Source: Capsicum annuum
Taxonomy: Eukaryota; Streptophyta; Magnoliopsida; Solanales; Solanaceae
Direction: 5' to 3'
DNA length: 64,000 nucleotides
Assembly (NCBI RefSeq): GCF_002878395.1
Contig: NC_061120.1
Location: forward strand, 93,459,805 to 93,523,804
This document shows, piece after piece, positions 60,950 through 64,000 of the stretch; position 1 is the stretch's first letter; each line of letters opens with the position of its first letter. Under the pieces are notes generated by a model. The model saw nothing but the letters and a program-made list of their open reading frames with translations. It made no database searches and was not told the DNA's origin. Position numbers and translations under genes: made by a program.

Positions 60950-61365
60950 CCCGGCTTTTCAGGCATCAATATAATATCACAATATCCTTCAGCAGCACCA
61001 GGTACATCATATCATTAAAATATCATCTGACCGCATTGGCTATTATCATATTATCATAAAATCACCCAACGACACCGAGTATCATTATATCCTCTGGACT
61101 TGCAAAGTATCATATTATCATCATAATATCCTCCAGCATTGCCTGATATCATCATATCATCATAATATTCTCCAGCCTTTCTAGGTATCATCATATTATC
61201 ATAAAATTCTCTGGATTTTTAGGGCTTCATCATATCTTCATAAAATTCTTCGTCCTTATTGGGTATCATCATATCCTCATAATATCGTTTGGCCTTGTCG
61301 AGTATCATTATATCATCATAATATCCTTCGGCCATATTGCACATCAATATATCACCACAATATTA
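60950..61365. repeat. 39-bp minisatellite in R9 LTR, ~10 copies
   Basis: The tatcatc word recurs at about 61146, 61185, 61224, 61262, 61301 and 61340 and, less regularly, from 60963. Units read tatcatcatatcatcataa, tattctcc, gcctt---gg. It corresponds to the 40-bp array of R4 but with a different period and copy number. Confidence 0.85.
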
Positions 61366-63282
61366 TCATAATACGTAAATTAATATTATTAATAAATAAC
61401 AAGCCCCACGAGGACTAAAATAAATGACAAGACCTACGAGGGATAAAGAAAATAAATATAAATGAGAAGTGAAGAAGAGCATACCTCCATAATCCAACAT
61501 TCATCATTAATGTCACTTTATCAATAGATATATGTATATGCAATATTAATAATATAAACTATCATTAGGTTTTATTGGAACTTATAATAAGTGATAAAAG
61601 AATTTGAATAAGTATCATATTAGAAAGTATCTTGAATATAAACACAATCAATAGAATATTTTTACATATAGTAAGCAAGTATACCTTCTAGCTCTATTAA
61701 AACCATCCTTTCTAATATCTACACAAAGAAAGATTTCCAATATGATTTATTAGCGTAATTATAAAGAATGATCATAACTTGGCAATTGCATAGTAACGGT
61801 CCAAACACTAGACTAAATACTGGCTTGATTAATAATGTAGATGTAGCTTAATCAAGAGTATAATCAAGGAATCAACATTACATAATCCATAATCTGGTTA
61901 ATTATTCCATGGGAATAACCAAAAGCAATATCACAAACAATGGCCGATTAGTTGAGTATTCATTTGACAATTATTAGCCAAAAGCTAATTCATCATTACT
62001 ATGAATAGTGGGTAGAGCATGAGATAATATATAGCTTATTCATATAATGGTCAATAATATTATTTATGGCTTAGGCCATATTATTATTAAGGGCTCATTT
62101 AATAGGAGGTGCATTAACCCAAATAATAGTTGATCACAATAAAATAACTAGTAGCTTGACATAAGCTTTACACATTAAGGCATACAAAGGCCAAGTCACT
62201 AGGGCATCATTCTCAATGTCATTCCACATAACCAAAAAGTGCCAATAACCATTGGTATTTCCTCAATAGGGAACTCTCTAGTCAATTACTAACCGTAAGA
62301 GTTCAAGGGAACTAATCATAAGTCCTACCTTAAGGTGGGTAAACCCTGAATAGATTTTAAGTCAATTTCTACGTTGTACTGCCATAGTACGTAAATCAAC
62401 TCTTAGATGTATACCAAGACACCTTAAGACTTAAGTTACATATTTTATTCAAGCACTTTTAGTAAGTCCTATAGAGCTAAGGAAATTCTCTAGCATAAGC
62501 AACTAAGGCCAGTTTACTGTAAATATGAGCAACTAGAGCATTTTACCTAAGGTTTAGTATTCTAATGCATTCTAATTCTAAACTTGGTAATGAAGTCTAT
62601 TCCACATAAAATAATGGCAAATAAGTCAAGTTGTTGAACTCTAAGGTTCACATAGCCTAAAATGGTCCAACTAACCAAAGTCTTACATCTCATCAATCTA
62701 ACACAGAAAACCTATCACAATCTAACAAGATATCACAATAATACTATAACATATCTCAATCGAACAAGGAGTAAGCCTAGCCTACCCTAAATTCGACAAA
62801 TAATCAACAATCCACTAAACCTTTTCTTTTACCTACTGAGAAATTTCTACAAGGTGCAAAGCTATAAAAATACAATCTACACATCATTATGAAAATATTG
62901 ATACTCATATTTCACCATTGTTATTTGGGTCAAAAAATGATACCAAATCCCCCCATGTGGGTCCCACATATGGAAACAGAGTTTTGAGACCAACCCAATG
63001 CTCATTCACTATTAGGGAATCATAACTCTCAAGAAACAAGAGAAAACCAAGCTTATTTGGGCTAAATTCAATCCCTCAAACTATTTGTTTTTTTTATATA
63101 ATGAAGAAATTAAATATTTGAAATAAAGGATTTTTACCTCAAATCCATTGTTAATTACGAAAATATATGATCAAAAAGCTACCAACTCATATCTCAAGAC
63201 TCAATTTGAAGTTAACACCTTTTTCTAAGGTTTTTATATATCAAGGAGAAGTGAAAATGGCCAAATTCATGACTAAGGGTCC

Positions 63283-63290
63283 TATTTATA
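63283..63290 (-). promoter_or_regulatory. R9 LTR TATA-like box
   Basis: The minus strand reads tataaata, preceded by a patch with gatagcgatcac (63316-63327) and followed by a leader-like stretch. Promoter role is inferred from composition and position. Confidence 0.4.
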
Positions 63291-63867
63291 GCCCCTCCAG
63301 GAATTGAGGTTCTGTGATCGCTATCATAGGGGATATATCTCCATGTCTGGTACAACCAAAGTCAAAACTTATTTTTTACCTCCGAAACTCATTTGGACTC
63401 TGATTTTCTAAAATAAACTGTGTAACCATAATAATTTCAACATTTCAGACATGATGACAAAGTCGGATTTTCTATCAAAGATATTTTAGACCAAATGTAG
63501 GTCCCACACCTAATCTTTTGGTTTTTCAACTTTCCAATTAATAAGTCATAATGTGGTCGGGTGTGCTGGGACTTGATCCAAATGTCTACCTAGACTAGTA
63601 TTTATATTTTGGAGCTACTAGTGTAGTTGGAATTTAAATTAATGCTTTTTTATATAGAGTTTTCACTCGGTGTCGATTTTGAACTGACAAACACTTCTAA
63701 ATGGAGATTTGGATCTAAAAAAACAAATGAACTGCCTAGTAACCAAGTCATAAATGTCTTGAGGCTGCTATGGAGAAGCTTTAATGGAAAATAATAAGCA
63801 GGAACACAAAAAATTACCTGGAGGGTCATTACAACATCAACTACTAAGGAACTTTCATCCCTGAAAG

Positions 63868-64000
63868 TTAAGAAGTAGAATATACCCAATGTCTCAAGCA
63901 GGTAGGATACTGGGTCTGCATCTCGCTCTCCTTATCCCAAATGGCCTCCTCTACTCAGAGGTGCCTCCACTGAACCTTAACAACCTGGATTTTTTTGGTA
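63868..64000 (-). pseudogene. R9 pol 3' end (chromodomain-like remnant)
   Basis: The minus strand from the window edge reads QVVKVQWRHL, stop, VEEAIWDKESEMQTQYP, then a frame to TAA at 63870-63868. VKVQWRH-VEEATWE-E-EM---YP is the conserved end of Gypsy pol. One nonsense codon (TGA) lies where arginine is usual. The remainder of pol is outside the window. Confidence 0.8.

Larger units (their letters stand above)
59108..64000 (-). mobile_element. R9: long-LTR Gypsy element, 3' LTR and pol end only
   Basis: The LTR starts tgtcatgacccattt at 59108 and ends ggagggtcattaca at 63833 (4726 bp). The pol 3' end follows on the minus strand, so this is the 3' LTR of a minus-oriented element continuing beyond the window. 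It abuts R4 LTR sequence directly; because R4's equivalent tail stops about 0.4 kb short, R9 most likely inserted into the R4 LTR (candidate duplication cacca, 59103-59107, partner outside). Confidence 0.75.

Overview
Organism and overall character. The window is AT-rich plant nuclear DNA made almost entirely of decayed, nested LTR retrotransposons. I found no host gene, rRNA, tRNA or CRISPR array that I can support. Chromodomain-type Ty3/Gypsy pol remnants, Athila-like gag-protease remnants, a 'putative plant transposon protein' ORF and initiator-Met and Asp tRNA primer sites together indicate a large-genome angiosperm. The LTR wording resembles Solanaceae (Capsicum-like) repeats, but that is inference from memory, not a search.

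Layout. I number the elements R1 to R9 by left coordinate. R1 (2700-16831, minus) is a long-LTR Gypsy element whose LTR is split by R2 (7292-16221, minus, complete with both LTRs). R3 (from 16832, plus) landed in the last codons of R1 pol. R4 (from 20601, minus, same LTR family as R1, R3 and R9) landed 357 bp into the R3 internal region. The long R4 LTR is then broken by R5 (21076-28659, minus, TSD gtaca), R6 (28849-46472, minus, TSD tctat/tatat), R8 (49811-58382, minus, TSD ttatt) and apparently R9 (59108 to beyond the window, minus). R7 (32563-41930, plus, TSD gggac) sits inside the R6 coding region. The deepest path, R1 > R3 > R4 > R6 > R7, is five levels. Positions 1-2699 hold an R7-like LTR fragment, a duplicated unclassified repeat, a short R3-like LTR end and about 1.1 kb of unassigned sequence.

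Coding content. R2, R7 and R8 are degenerate chromovirus-type Gypsy elements with recognisable gag, protease, reverse transcriptase, RNase H, integrase and C-terminal chromodomain remnants; all carry stops or lost catalytic residues. R5 keeps only an Athila-type gag and protease; the protease is joined almost directly to the motif that normally follows integrase, so reverse transcriptase, RNase H and integrase are missing (TR-GAG-like, non-autonomous). R6 has no recognisable pol and instead carries a putative plant transposon protein domain. R1 and R9 show only the 3' end of pol in this window.

Other structure. The R4 and R9 LTRs contain copy-specific minisatellites (40, 24, 33 and 38 bp in R4; 68 and 39 bp in R9). 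Paired LTRs differ by deletions, several with 4-5 bp microhomology. Short GC-rich near-palindromic words recur in unrelated LTR families, in some cases close to a TATA-like box.
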